A stretch of 64,000 nt of DNA, taken from Euwallacea fornicatus. Lineage: Eukaryota; Arthropoda; Insecta; Coleoptera; Curculionidae. Positions 11,400-25,224 of the stretch are shown here, in pieces. The translations under genes and the position numbers were made by a program. How positions within the stretch are numbered: the first letter of the stretch is position 1; each line of letters opens with the position of its first letter. The notes beneath the pieces were generated by a model. The model was given only the letters and a program-made list of their open reading frames with translations, was not told the origin of the DNA and did not search any database. Where the stretch lies: the NCBI RefSeq assembly GCF_040115645.1, contig NC_089577.1, positions 1,674,001-1,738,000 of the forward strand, read 5' to 3'.

Positions 11400-14300
11400 T
11401 GAATGTTGATTTATTTACAATAATTTTCGGATGAGCGGTGATGCAATATCGCGCCCAATTAAATAACAATAATTATCGGGGAAAACAAATGGAATTGGCC
11501 CGATTAATTTATGGAAATCGGGGTCGTTAAAACTTTGAGTTACTGTTAATTGATTCGGGCTTCAGGTTTGGTATAATCTAATTTGCCTATTAACGTTTCG
11601 CGCGTTACATAAGGCGAACATCTCGAACATCATTCGGCACGTTCGAATTGTCTGATCTTGCAGGAGATCTTTTCGAAACTTGCGCCTTTTAATGGTGCAG
11701 ATTTTTGTAACGGGGCTAAAGCAAGGGACCATCTTAACGTCTTCAATAAAAAAAAAAAAAACGGGCGCTGATCTAAAGGCTAAGAAAACACAGGAAATAT
11801 TCGACGTTATTATTTCAGGATACACGTCAGGTCTTCCCTCGTTGAATAACCAAAAGATCCGGCTTCTAATGGCTCCAGGATGTCTGGCGATGCCATAGGA
11901 AAAACGTATTAATTATGACCTTATTTAATCTGTTGCTGACAAATTAATATGTGCGACCTAAATGGGCCCGGCGGAACATTAAAAATCGCTTAATCTCATT
12001 CGGCCCGCCTTTGAAGCGGAAATTTGCAGCTCGTGCATCTTTCCGTGCCTCCTTTTATGATGATATTTGAGTCATCGTCATCTGGGATCTTGACCACCAT
12101 AACTGCTCCTCCTATCCTTCCGATACAACACTTCCGTAGTTTGAGAACACACAAACAACCTTCTCAAGTTTCCTTAAAACGCCCATGAAAAATGGCCGTT
12201 TCCCAGAAATATAGAAAAATTATCGGTTAATTGTTGTAGGTCTCAGATGAGCGCCCTTCACAATGGCCTGATGTGCCAGAAAAGGCACGTTTTGACGGGG
12301 TATAACACACATGTCGGGTTTCTGGTATGATCCGCAGACTAGGGGCATCGCTTTATATGCGGAGTGCCACTAAAAATTAACGTTTCTGTACCTTGCGCCG
12401 AAACACCTGAAAATAATGAAAAATTTAATAATTTTCTTTAGGGCGGAAACGAGGAGAAACTTTGGATCAAAGTTCTTGGGAAAGTTTCCATTAGAAATGC
12501 TAATTTGGTTCTTCCTAAGTAGGGGACTGCATAAGCTCGCGAAACTTTGTAACTTGGAAACTCCTGGGAGATTTCTTGGCCGCTATAGGTAAGTTAATGT
12601 GGAGGCTTTATGCCGAATAATATTTCGCCTTCACCAAAAATAACTACTGCGACGCTTTTAAAGTAGGAAAGCTGACATCTTAGTGCGTTCTGGGTGAACA
12701 GGATTGACCCCTTTTTTATCCCTTAAAATCTGTAGTGTAACTAACCCTTTTGCCTCATCACTGACAGTTTTAATAAGCTTTATTAATAATTATATAAAGT
12801 AATAAACATGTCTAAACCGTACAATTGTGAGTTTTATTGATACGTAAGGCGTGCATTATTACGTACTAGTACTTATTAAGCATGTACTTAAATGCAATCT
12901 GCTATTAATAAATTATGAGTAACGAAATATTGATAATTATATAAAATGTAGTATTCTTGACGGTAGTAGCTAAAAGATTTTATCAAAGTTTCACCACTGT
13001 CCTGATACCCGATGAACTCAAAAACTCTTATTACAGATAAAGTATTAAAGAAAAAGTAAAACGTTGAAAATCTATAATTTTTGTTCTCAGTGCCCAAAGT
13101 GGGATCTTTGGATGTTCCGGCACCTTCGCCTTTTCATAATAAACTACCAGGAGCAAACATCTCCTGCATTTTCTCCGTTTCTTATTGCTGCACTAATTAA
13201 AATTTTATTTTCGTAGAAAAATTCATTTCGAAATTGACAAAAGTCTCGCGAAGTTTGAATTTGGATATCGAGATAGCAAAAACACGAGGAGGAATTTTTC
13301 ATAACTCTGTTCCTGATAGGTGTAAAAGCAAAGCCGCACTCCAATATCTTTTGCTTTCAGTGACAAAAATGGAATTGTCGGACACTCCGGTGCTTTCACC
13401 ATTTTGTTGCAGTATTTGTCTAAAATAGCTTGATTAATAGTTACCATGCAATGCAGCTGCATTCGCCCAACTATCAAGAAATGACGCATCCAACATTAAA
13501 TTAAAGACAATTTAACTAACTTGAATTAACCGTGGAGATTTTTTAGATCACTTTTAAAAAAATTAATACATACTTACTTAAAGTCACACGTATTTTTACT
13601 ACATAATTAAAAGAAAATTCAAGTTTATTCTTATTTATATTATCTTATCCGACTAAACAGGGTCGGCCTTAAGAAGTGTGGCGCCCTGGGTAAAAATTTA
13701 AATTACCGTTCCCCTACCGCTCCTTCTTGTCTGTTACCTAACTGCACTTGTCCATAAGGCCCGTACTGAGACTAAAATATCTTAAAAAAAAAAAGGAATA
13801 AGTGAATTAGTTTTAAACTATTTGATCCATTTTTTTTAGATGAGTAATTGTGATCAGAGGAGACATCTATGAATCCAGGTTGTAAGCCAGACACGTGGAA
13901 GAGCCTAAGGGTATAATAGAAATCTGTGAATTACAGAAACCTGTAACGAAAGCGAATGGGAAGTAAACTGTCAGCAGACAGATGGAGCCAAAGGACAGTT
14001 TTAATATTCTTGAATTAGAAATTTTCCAAGAATATTTTAGGCCGATTTTGCAAAAATCTAACCTAGCTCTCTCTCGCTTTATTAAATAATTTTATTTACC
14101 TTAATTCCTTTATTGACATTTGAAATAATTAATTGTACCGAAATGTCAGTTACAATTGGTAAAGAGAATTACCAGGAATGTGACACATTCGAAAATGATT
14201 AAAAACTGGGGAAAGATCACGCATTTAACGAAATTAAATTGAGTAGGTGGTTTTTTTTATTGGGTCCCGCTGAGAACAAACACATGCCTCGGATGGGCCG

Positions 14301-16806
14301 TTATTGGCCGTCTCAACTTCAAAAAAGTCGAAAACAATAAAGACACTAATAAATTAACGCTGCCTAATTTGTTTATAATAAATTCACTGACAGTTTACAG
14401 TATGGATCCCCTCAATTCGCCCAGGGAATATCTGTCACCCACTTCTCATCTCTTTGTTTATTCTACGGGAATATGCTCGGCAGCCCGAGGTCTCGTGTGT
14501 ATGTAAGTTGGGTGTAACTTCTATCTCCGTCTCTTTCTCTTGCGATGGATGAGTGATGCGTTAATTTTCCGTATAATTGGAAAACATATTTAGTCAGTAG
14601 CGGGGCAACGTTACGAGCTTTAAGAGCTGCCATGGGAAAGGTAGTCGAGGAAGTGTTCTCATTAGCCGCCATTGGGGATCGGAGATTATCTGGTTTTTGT
14701 CTGTTAAAACATCATCATTCCTACAACAGCTATCAGCCGTGGAGCGGAGGCGCAGATAAGGCAGACTTAAAAAAAGCGTGGTTTCGGTTTTTTATGAGTT
14801 TTAGGCAAAGAAAATGGTTTAGGTAGAACTGTTAAGGTCTGTCAATATTGTGACCTTAGGAAGGTAAAAGGACTCCTAATAAATCCCGAAGAAAGTGCCA
14901 CTTTGCATGGGATTATCTCAGTTATGGTTGGTGAACCACTTGAGTGTGGGCTAAAGGGACACGAGAAATTCCTACGTGCCCGAAAAATAAGCAACTGCGG
15001 AACGCAGTCGCCTGTATGTCGAGCATAAACCTCGAGCGCAATGTGTTCTAAAGGGTAATTTTATAGATACCGAGCGGTTCTGTTGCAGGCCCAGGATAAA
15101 CAAACAATGGAGACGATCGTCCACGTTGTGCATGAGATGCCACACATTGCGTTTTATGGCTTATAGTCCCGCCATATTGCATCTGCTACTTCCCGTTCAG
15201 TTTCTTCTATTTCTGGTACTTTTTCGAACGTGAAAAAACTTTCATCCACGAAAATCGGAATCTATCAAGCCGATGAGCGAATGCAATCCAGATCCAGTAC
15301 ATCTTTACGTGTGTCGGCTTCGCAACGAAAATAAACCGATCCGTGATAGATGATCGCGATTAAAATAAGAAATTGCTGCTGCTCTTTAAAGCAGTGACGG
15401 TGTCGGATAAAAATGCGCTGAATTACCAAAAAACGTCCTCATCGACTCTTTATGAGATATGCAAAAATTGGGCGATAGGCTTCGAGTGTTGGGCGTCTTA
15501 CAAGTTGGTCGCGTAGATCGGTTTCTTTTACCGATAGAGTCCCTGCTCCGCCCCTGAGCGGAAAATAAAATAGCACAGGAAACTGTGAATCCTTTAAAAC
15601 CGGGAATTTGTTTATGTCTGTCACGTTATATTAAAACAGTTACCAGGAGCAAGGTGTCGATATCTCGAACGCGTCTGGAAAGGGATGCCAAAAGGGCAGG
15701 CACGACACTGCCTTTTAACGCGAAGGAAACGCGGCATGGATTGTTTATTATTCAAACTAAAGACTCGGGTCAGATCAGATGATCCGCCGCTGTATTTGGG
15801 TGGTCCGAGTACGCGTAATTGTGGTCGTTTTTGTTTAAAAGCGCGAGATTAAAGGGGCTTTTTAAAGCCGCAAAGAGCGCCGCCGCGCGGGGCCTATTTC
15901 CAGGCGTTTTTGTTTACCGATCTATTTGAGACACAACAATATGCCTCAACTGGAGAAAAGGAGACAAGAAAAATGTCTAAAAGGGGTCATCTACTCGAAC
16001 GCGATCTTTAAAAGGCAAGCAAAACAGCCGTTCAAATCAATCAAGTTCTCGTCATTCACACTCGAAACGGTCAGTTATGGCCCTTTTTGAGCCGCTTCCG
16101 ACTAGCGTTTATGCCAACTAAACCGTTTTATTGCTGACGCCATCTCGACAGTTAAAAGTTCATTAAACGACCATCTACTGGGCGTTTCATCCTAAAACGA
16201 TTGAACAGTTAAAGTTGCCGTTAAATCATTGTCTATTCTACTTAATGCTAGTTGGAAACTTCAATTGCCACAAATTCCTTGACAACATAGAAATCTAAAA
16301 AAAAAAAAACAACCTAATCGTTGGTGTTTCATTTCGCAGGGGACAGTTAGTCAAATTGTCAAGAAACGAAGAGTGTTTTTCTTTTTTGTGAAACGTAATA
16401 CAAGTTATAGCCGTCGTACCGGAGACATTCCAGTAAAAAATACGAGACGCAACACCACCAATCCCCTTTTGATGTGAGCTACCGTTACCACTGACCTCTC
16501 CAGGGCTGTCCAAGTTAAGACTGAGGACAAAAACTGCCAGAAACCAGGTTCAAATCTCCGTACGAATTTAAATAAATACTAGAACGGACCTTAAGGACAA
16601 AACTGCAATATGAGACATCCATAAGTTTTCAACAGATGCTAATTTCCAGGTACTAAAAAAGAACAAATCGCAAAATTGCACGGTTCTTTTGTATGAGTGT
16701 ACTGTTAAAGGCAATATTGTCAAACTTACCAGTTCAGGTCAGGAGTTCAACAACCATCGGCAAAAGTTGGTTAAAAATTGACAAAAACTGAAGAAAACTG
16801 ATATAT
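11400..16806. other. Long non-coding interval
   Basis: No exon, RNA gene or transposon end could be supported here. The short frames lack known domains. A SCAN-like match to a core promoter near 16005 (TTTAAAAGGC, with TCATTC about 40 bp on) has no coding sequence after it. The interval may contain regulatory DNA for the cuticle gene or FoxF. Confidence 0.4.
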
Positions 16807-16807
16807 A

Positions 16808-17528
16808 CAGGGTGGTCATTTAGTGCGGTCTCGGAAGATAACACATTGCTAAACAATTTAATATTTTGAATTTCTTTTTTTTGCGTTATATAGAACTCGA
16901 TTATGGGTACATTCTAAAATTGTTTTCGTTTTATACAGGGTGTTCTAAAACCTGTACATTTAAGTATAGGAAGGTGTAACGATTTTTGATTAGTCATATG
17001 TTTATCTCTTATTTCGAGTAATAAAATATGGGGTGTTCTATCTAAATTAAGCAAGTTATTTCCTTTAAAAAAGAATGCAATTTTCATGTTATTTTTTGGA
17101 CGCACTGTATGAGATATTTCAATTTTAATAATTCTGGCCTAAAATACGTCTCACATCTAAGGTTTGGTATGAATTTCGATTTACTCCAGTTTAAACTTCC
17201 TTCAAAACAAAGTTTTTAAAATTGCATGAATTTAAAAAAAAAACTTAATTATTTCGAAATCCTTAAGATTTAGGTCAAGTAAACCTTAATGAAGCTTACA
17301 TTTATTTTTCTCAAGAAATCTAAACCGATATTAATACATGGGGTGTACTATTTAAAAAAACATAACTTTGATATTTTTCACTTATTTAGAACGCCCTGTA
17401 TAAAACGAAAACAATTTTAGAATATACCCATAATCGAGTTCTATATAACGCAAAAAAAAGAAATTCAAAATATTAAATTGTTTAGCAAAATATGTAATCT
17501 TCCGAGACCGCACTAAATGACCACCCTG
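16808..17528. mobile_element. 721-bp non-autonomous inverted-repeat element, copy 1 (CAGGGT ends)
   Basis: Both ends read CAGGGTGGTCATTTAGTGCG inward, and the inverted repeat extends about 138 bp (16808-16945 against 17391-17528). TA flanks each end (16806-16807, 17529-17530). There is no coding sequence, so it is a MITE-like derivative of a TA-targeting DNA transposon. A second, truncated copy in the other orientation lies at 62252-62830. Confidence 0.9.
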
Positions 17529-17532
17529 TATA

Positions 17533-20500
17533 TAAATCACATATAAAGCCTTTGGAAGAAAATGATAGAAATATGTTTTTCCAAACTACCATAAAACGTC
17601 CTGTATCTTTTTTATTAAGCATTTTTGGACACACATTTATATAGAATTTCTGGCATACAATGATATAATCTACCTTCCATATCAATTTGACACCATAATT
17701 TAGCAACACCCTGTATAATATGACAGATTCATATATACTGTCAGTAAATGTTGCATTTCTCGGTTAAATAAAAATACTGGACGGAAAATGCCATCGGTCA
17801 AAAAGTAAACATACAGTGGTGCATCAACTTAATTGACCATAAAAATTCACAAACAGGGGAGTTTCTATAACCACAAGTGGCAACGCTGTTTTTTCTCTTT
17901 TGTTTCCACTATAGACATTATCTGTCAAAATCTTCAACGAATACTGTGGGGCCTCAATATTCCCCAACCTTAATTCACCGCTTCAGACAGATACAACCGC
18001 ATTCTCCTTCAAAACTGTTCAACCTCAATGGTGATTTGTTACGAGACCACCCATGGCGAACACCCCGGAGGGCTACTTGAAAGGTCGCCACTGTTTTGAC
18101 ATGCCCTTACAACAAACCGGCAAATTGAGTCATCGATACGATTTGGTGGCGCCCCGGCCACTTTACTGTCTCGCAATTCACTTTAGAATGGCAATACAAG
18201 TATCCAATTCCTAAGCAAGTAGCGACTTTTGGTCGCCATTTTCAAGGTGCGGTAATGACCATTGGTTGGTCGGCCCAGGTAGGCACTTACCTGTGGCCAA
18301 TGAGGACTTGTGACGTCGGAGTAATGGCGTTTAAATTAATTATTGACAACGTAAATGGGAGAAATGACGATAATGAGGAAATTGCTTTTAGACGGTCGTA
18401 AAATTGGGTTTAAATTTAGTAATTTGTCATCGATTCGGATGGGAAAAATTCAGGCATAAATTGCGGTTTTAATAGCTGCACAGCGGTGCCAGATTGTTTA
18501 ACATAAATACTCACACTCACCACTGCGAATAATGTTCATAGGAGCTTGGGACAGGTATCGGATTTACGCATTCAGTGTTGTAAAAGAAATACAATTCAAA
18601 TAAACAAGGTTGCTTAGACGATTACATAGTTTCTATTTATTTTGGCACGTCACTGCTCCGCGTTCCTCTAACTAAGAATTTTAGCAAATATCTGATTAGA
18701 AAGCTCAAATGTTGCCTCTTTCAAAGGCATCTGACTGTCTTTTTCAGTTTCGAAACGGTTACGAATTATTCACGCTTGAAAAGTCTAAAAAACCAAAATT
18801 CCCGAATTTTTTTAAAAAAAATTATTGAAATGACACATACGGAGGGGCCCAACTGAATCAGAAATGAAATTTTCAAGAAGAAGCTCATAAATTAAACTTG
18901 TCTACCTTAACCTGACTACCCCGAAGTCTCACTGCAGCAGAGGTTTTCTTGTCCTCCTCGTCGTTCTTAAACCATCGAAAATCACCTTTACGGACTGGAA
19001 TCCAACACCAAACATTTAATTAACCCTCCGAAAACTCAACAATACTAAATACTTAAAAAGAGCCGGTAAATTACCGTCAACTCTCCATTACTCTTATATA
19101 AATCACGGAAATATAATAAATAAACAAATAAACAGGAGTATTAAGCGAATTAGAAGCGATGCATTTACTGCATTGGGAGAATAGACCGAAGCTAAAATAT
19201 TTCCGCCTCACTCTTTCATATGTCGCAAAGGTAGACAAGACTCCTTATCTCCAACCTGTTGATTTCTGATTGGACAGATAGTTCTGACACATTTGTCAGC
19301 GGCCAAATTTAACGCCTTCGATGCAGACAGGCCTGAGAACCACGGCGTCATCCCAAACAGATCACGTGATGTATTATCGAAATATAATTGTTTACAATTA
19401 ATTATTTCAGTGGATTTTTGTGGTAAACATCATACATGCGCGTTGTGGTTTGACTTGGGGTTATAAATTCTAGTTTGACAGATTCGCAGTAAATGTTAAA
19501 TTAAAACCGAAATTACGAGCCGCAAAATAACAGTTTTTTGGCCCGGTTTCAGAGTGCGCGCGTTCACAACAAAAAATGCCAATTAATCGGTTTTAAATTT
19601 GTCGTTAAGACGAAAAGCATGTAAAACTCGTTCGCGGACTTGAAATGTCGTAAACGGTGGGCGGCCGGGACCGGTTCGAAGGCGGGCTCAGGGGTGTGCA
19701 CGTTCATCTTTCCGAACAGTGGCGTATCGCATGGCTTTAGAGCAAAGTGACAACGTTGAAATACAAATTGCAGAATTCAAGCTTCACTATGGAAAATGAC
19801 GTATGAGTTTGGCAACGTGGCGTTTTAATTTTGACGAAAAAAATTAGCGGAAATAATTGACTACATAAATGTTATTAGATTTTAAAGAATGTTGTCTGCA
19901 CAAATCCTTAATTGATTTTAGAATCATTGAAATGACAATATAGGTTTTTTAATCTGAATGCAATGATATTAATTTTGCTGGCTATTATAAAAGTGTGGCA
20001 ACATCGCTTTCAGTTTGACGCATTTCTTGAAAAACACATGGTTTAATACAAAGTGCCCAACTGTAAAGAAAATGTTTGGCGGTTCAAGGTTTCTTTATGA
20101 TTTTACTCTTTAAAACAAGAATGAATTTAATTTTAAATTTGGAAACGCGGTCAAACAAATTTGACAATTAAACGTTAAGTAATGTTGGAACAAATAACGT
20201 CATATTTTTGGCAGTAATCACCATGTTTTATAGTAATTTGTGCTAGGCCGATTAGGCTTTGAATTTGGCAACGTTGGCTCGTCTTTGATGGCAGTGTCAT
20301 CTTTGAAACAAAAAACTGAATCCATGACTCTATATTTCAGATAAAGGTCTCTGTAAAACTTTATATTTAAAAAAAAATATATGCAGGGCAGTAAATCCCA
20401 GCTCTAATAATCCTATTTAGGCTGAGTAATATGGATTAAATTTGGCAGCATCGTTTTCACTATAATAGTTGATAGATGAAACGTGGTTTACAAAACAAAT

Positions 20501-20930
20501 GGCTACAGCTATGGTAGCAGATACCCGATACACACACGTACATACCTATCTAACGGAATAGTTTAATGGAGACGAACTTAAAAACCATAATATTTCAATA
20601 TTTTAAAGCAAGTTTAAACCTATATAAGATTTTTTGAATTCATAATTGTATTTTTAATTTTTTTCTCACAATTTCTCATGAATTTCTCAACACACTTTTC
20701 AGGGAAAAAGAATGAATTCTTTAACAATATGTCAAACCACTTCTTGATTTAGTATGCAATAGCAAAGGCATTTTTAAAACAAAAGAACAAGCCATGGTGC
20801 CAAATTTATAATATTTTACAATCACAGGTGAAAACTAACTTTCTAAGTGATTTTATAGGGAAAATATTGATTTTTGCTGTTTAACTGACACTAAAATCGC
20901 AAAAAAGGCAGTCGTCAGCGCATTCCAACA
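17533..20930. other. Non-coding upstream flank of FoxF
   Basis: AT-rich DNA without recognisable exons. It holds several TTTGGCAAC-type words (17879, 19812, 20268) and an orphan CACCCTGTA transposon end at 17707-17715. Developmental forkhead genes usually have wide control regions, so enhancers are plausible here, but I cannot place one. Confidence 0.4.
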
Positions 20931-21196
20931 CGAGAATCTTATCAGTACTCTTATCAGTCCAAAGGCAGATAAACTGCAAAGGCCGAGACATTTTATTCAA
21001 AGTGGTCGTTGGTCGCTATGGCTTAGTTTGTTGGGTGTCGTACTTAATCCAGGAAGATCCCGACATCAGCCTTAATCCGGACCCGCGCCATTCGCCGAAA
21101 TAGGCCCGAATAGTGGTGGGGGTCACACATATCTCTCCCCGGAATCCAAGTGAAGCACCGCCTGAAAATCCCTGAGCGGGAAGGGTACGACGCGCC

Positions 21197-21221
21197 TATC
21201 TCGCTCTCGCTCGCGCTCGGT
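21197..21221 (+). promoter_or_regulatory. CTC/GAGA-rich element upstream of FoxF
   Basis: A run of CTCGCTCTCGCTCGCGCTC lies about 250 bp before the FoxF start codon in locally GC-rich DNA. Such runs resemble binding sites of the insect GAGA factor (Trl), which is common at promoters of developmental genes. Function is inferred from position and composition only. Confidence 0.45.
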
Positions 21222-21466
21222 TCCTGGTAGGCCCGTCCGCGCTCCAGACCCAGTGCCTAGCGAATTTAATATCATTCCCGCTCACAAGAGCGTACGCGAG
21301 ACATTTGTATACACAAAACCCTAGTGTAAATTGTGTACGATTCCCGGCCAGTGTTTGTATATGGCCCCGTAAATATACACTATATTGTGTATATACAGTG
21401 CTTGTGTATCAAATAAAGATCGGATTGTTTATAGTTTATATGATTTCGATGTAAATGTTTTGAAGA

Positions 21467-24400
21467 ATGATGAAGGAACAGCAGTTGGTCGAGGTCGGCG
21501 GCGGTGTTAGCATCCAGCAACATCTCGGTCAGCTACAGTTGCACCATCCCAGCGTCATATCACTAAACGAGACGGCCACGACCGTCCACCCGCAACAGCA
21601 GCAACAGCAGCAGCAGCAGCAGCAACATAGCAATGTTTCCCCCGAAAGCGCGGCCTCGACCGAGGATCAAAAACCCAGCTCATCAGACAAAAAGAGTGGA
21701 ATTCGAAGACAGGAGAAGCCCCCCTATTCATATATTGCCCTCATAGTGATGGCAATCCAACATTCGCCGGCCAAAAGACTCACTTTAAGCGAAATTTACT
21801 CGTTTCTGCAGCAACGCTTCCCTTTCTTCAGGGGCAGCTATCAAGGATGGAAAAATTCGGTGAGACACAATCTCTCCCTCAATGAATGCTTCATCAAGCT
21901 CCCTAAAGGACTAGGGCGGCCTGGAAAGGGTCACTACTGGACTATAGACCCCGCCAGTGAATTTATGTTCGAAGAAGGTTCCTTCCGACGGCGTCCTCGC
22001 GGATTCAGGCGCAAGTGCCAAGCTATGAAGCCGCAATACCATCCAGGAACGTTTTTCGCCAACAACATGCCCTCGATGGTAAATCAGGCTACGGGTTACG
22101 AACACCAAGGGCTGGTGCAAACACAGGATTACTCCACATGCTCCTATAACGCGCCCTCGCCCCAGGTGACGTCAGTGTCCGGGGGACATTACGGAAACTA
22201 TGAGTACCCCACGGTGTATCAGCAACAGTGCGAACGCGATTGGGGGACGAACACGGGCCTGTTGACCTCGCCCTATGCGGATGGGAGCGCCATTTCGAGC
22301 AGCTACCTGAAAGCACCCCTTAGTCCAGTGCAGGAGAATCAGGAGACACCGCCTCCGCCCGTAGATAATTACTATCAATACGGGGTTATTTCTACGTCTG
22401 TAACGGAGAATTGTAAGTACCACATTTTTGTTATATATGTTATGGTGATAAATCATTTAAGGACACGCCACTGTTTTTTTCAAAATCTTTATGTCCACCA
22501 TTTAATAATAAACTAATGCTATGTGCACCCTACTGAAATTAAATGAAATTTCACCCAACTTTCAACGTTTGAATCTCTGTTTCAATTAACTTTCACTGGC
22601 TTGTTTTAGTGAGTACTGGACTAATATGGCGGAAAAAATAATTTTAAATTAATTTATTCTTAATTTTTTGATCTCACTGTATTTACGCAGTTTGGGGATT
22701 CACCTTGTGTCATCTCAAAAACAATGACAAAGCTTACGACCGCCGTGGCTGAGTTTGTGATACCGAACTAACCTAAAAAATAATAAAACAAACAAACCCA
22801 GTGGTGCCGTCCTTAGTAATAATTAAGGTTCAAGTAGTGTCATAAATTGAATATTAATTGAGCATTACTTGAGTAAATATTTATTCATTGCAATTACAAA
22901 TGGCAACGTCGCATTTTTCTTTTGTCTCACAAGTAATTTCTCGACACGTCTCTTTTATGAGTCATCGCTCTAATTTATAAATGATCTGTAGACTTTGCAG
23001 GCGTCGCAGTTTTCAAGATAAAAGGTGCCAGAGTCAAAATTTATCAATTTGAAAAAAAAATAACGAAATTTGGAATCTCCAGAGTACTGTTTTCAATATG
23101 ACAGCTTCAAGTGCTTTTGTAAGAAATGACAACTTATTGACATTACTTATTTATATGACATTAATACTGCAGAGTTGCCAAATTTCGAGAATTGCAAAAA
23201 ATGTAAAAATAATAACAAATTTCCGGGAGTTTTCGCTTGAGTACGCCGCTGTTTAAAAATAGCCCATAACAGATTTTCCCTAAACATTTGGCAACAGTGT
23301 TCTGTCAGTTTCACGTTGAAATTTTTTGAAACGTGCCGCTAATGCGGGGGCTGCTAACAAGTTTTGAAAGTCTTCAATTCTGTAGAATTTCTTAGTATTG
23401 ATTTTCAAACAGTTAAGAGTGGCATACACAGGAATTTATCTAACGATTTTCAATTCTGCTAAGGTCAATTCAAGTTAATTGCTTTTCTGTAGAAACCTGA
23501 CAACTCTGCAATCTGATAGACCTTATAGTTAATGAAAAACTAAAGCCATTTTGCCAAACGTTTACCATTCTTGAAATGAACAGTTAGCCGGTGGCATAAT
23601 TATACTTCCTTATAAAAAATTATGAAAAAACATGTCCGTTATAAAAAAATAAAGTCATGTTCAAACTGATTACTCTCGGTGTTTGTGTTACACTCTAAAA
23701 TGACGATTCTGGAATGTATTCCAGTAAGTGTTACTTTTTTGCCACTATTACCTATTCATCTACGTCACTGACTATTAAAATTTAGTTGTTTCATAACCCT
23801 AGATTGTGCCATTTTTATATCCCACAATTCGGCACCAGATGGTGTGAACAGCCACCCTTAGAGCTACCATAAAAGTCCAAACTCCTGCCCATAAAACAAT
23901 AAAATCCCTTCTTGAAGGGACGTTCTGTGTATAATGCTAAATCTTGAACTTTCACAATTAAACTACATGATAATGAGACATACGCCTCAGTAAGACCAAA
24001 TTCTGGGGTTGTAGATCGTACAGCAGTAGCCATATGGCATCGTCAAAAAACAAAGTTTAATATAAAAGCTGAGAGTACTGTCACTGAACATCTATAAAAG
24101 TCATCAATTCAATTTGATTGACAACTATGACAAACATTAAATCTAGCATGTCAGATGCGATGTCATTTTGCTTGATGACATTGCCGATTTGTATCAGCAT
24201 TTTCCGTGCCATTAATCAACTGTTTTGCCCCCGGCCACCCACAAAGAAACCGAAACGCATTATCGCGCGTCAGTCGACCTGTCAACTGTCATGTTAGCCG
24301 CCATCTCGGATTACCTTGTCAACGCGCCCGATCGCAGTAAGCGCCGCTAAAGCAAACACAGAAGGCCTCGGGGGGCGCCCCGTACAAGAAAAATAGATGA

Positions 24401-24840
24401 TGGCTACTATTAGTGGAGTATAGTAGTTTCGGGAGCTTTATGAATGAAAGGAAACTCGATCCCGTGTTGCGTTCTTGTTTTACCATCCGAAGCGATTTTG
24501 GTCGTGGCGAGGCACATGTTGCCGCCGCAAAATAATACACAAATCTTGAATTATTTACACAATTTTCGGATTGTGTTTATTCCGCGAGTACCACTTGCGA
24601 ACAATCTCTGACGCAGCGTGATATACTGACTCGCGTAAACACTCGCAACAAAGACTAATCGGTGCCATTTTTCTTTGAATTTCAGTGATGAGGCCGGCCA
24701 GTAATGGCATGCAACAGTGCGATAGAAAACCCTACGTGGCATCGCCGCATTCAACCACTCTGCCGCCATCTTTGCCTTCACCTCCCACTTCTAATACCCC
24801 GCATTCTTTCTACGAAACTCCTGTCAAATATGGCATGTAA
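21467..24840 (+). CDS. FoxF: Forkhead transcription factor FoxF (biniou type), 366 aa, two exons
   Basis: Exon 1 is 21467-22412 (donor GTAAGT, phase 1) and exon 2 is 24686-24840, joined across a 2.27-kb intron. The forkhead DNA-binding domain covers about residues 82-180: KPPYSYIALIVMAIQ, then the recognition helix region GWKNSVRHNLSLN, then GKGHYWTIDP. The extension FMFEEGSFRRRPRGFRRKCQ directly after it is a hallmark of FoxF. The N-terminus has a poly-Gln tract (residues 43-53). Exon 2 gives a short conserved-looking tail ending YETPVKYGM. FoxF proteins act in the nucleus and in flies specify visceral mesoderm. Reading through the donor would add about 34 unrelated residues, so splicing is preferred. 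Confidence 0.93.
21592..21632 (+). repeat. CAG/CAA repeat encoding poly-Gln in FoxF
   Basis: Eleven consecutive Gln codons in mixed CAG and CAA lie between HP and HSNV in the N-terminal region. Such tracts often vary in length between individuals and between species. Confidence 0.9.
22413..24685 (+). other. FoxF intron
   Basis: The 2273-bp intron starts with GTAAGT and ends TTTCAG. It is AT-rich and has GGCAAC words at 22902 and 23289 and a CCGCCATCT word at about 24300. No transposon ends were identified. Intronic enhancers are possible. Confidence 0.6.
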
Positions 24841-25198
24841 GTGTCACATATTAGGATCGATCGAATAAAAAAGCGAAAACAGAAAATCGGCGCCGTTATC
24901 AGTCTCGTACGTCAATTTTTCTTTCATTTTTTACTTAATTTATTTGAAACGTCACTAGTTCCAGTAGCGTACGGACTACAACGAAGCTTTTATTGTAATT
25001 ATTACGTTATTATCGATTTAGCTTAATTAAGTCATTATTCATACAGCTGTCAGATGCCAAAGGGTTGTACATAGTTCAGGTCTTTAGCGGGGTAAGTTCG
25101 TTTCTGAGATTCGTTTTGGGTACTGTATAGAGCGTTTTTTTTTTTAAATATAGTAATTATATTATTAGTGATTATATGGGATATTATTATTTATAAAG

Positions 25199-25206
25199 TG
25201 AATAAA
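25199..25206 (+). terminator. Probable poly(A) signal of FoxF
   Basis: AATAAAAATA at 25201 lies about 360 bp after the FoxF stop codon. It is the first canonical AATAAA after the stop that I noticed, so the 3' UTR is probably about 0.4 kb. Confidence 0.45.
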
Positions 25207-25224
25207 AATATTATGTAATACCAA

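Noticed and set aside
16495..16575. tRNA-like segment with GGTTCAAATCTCC
   Set aside because: No matching acceptor stem or D arm could be paired around it.
21372..21396. Imperfect palindrome ATACACTATATTGTGTAT before FoxF
   Set aside because: Low-complexity TA-rich sequence; no known factor or function can be assigned.
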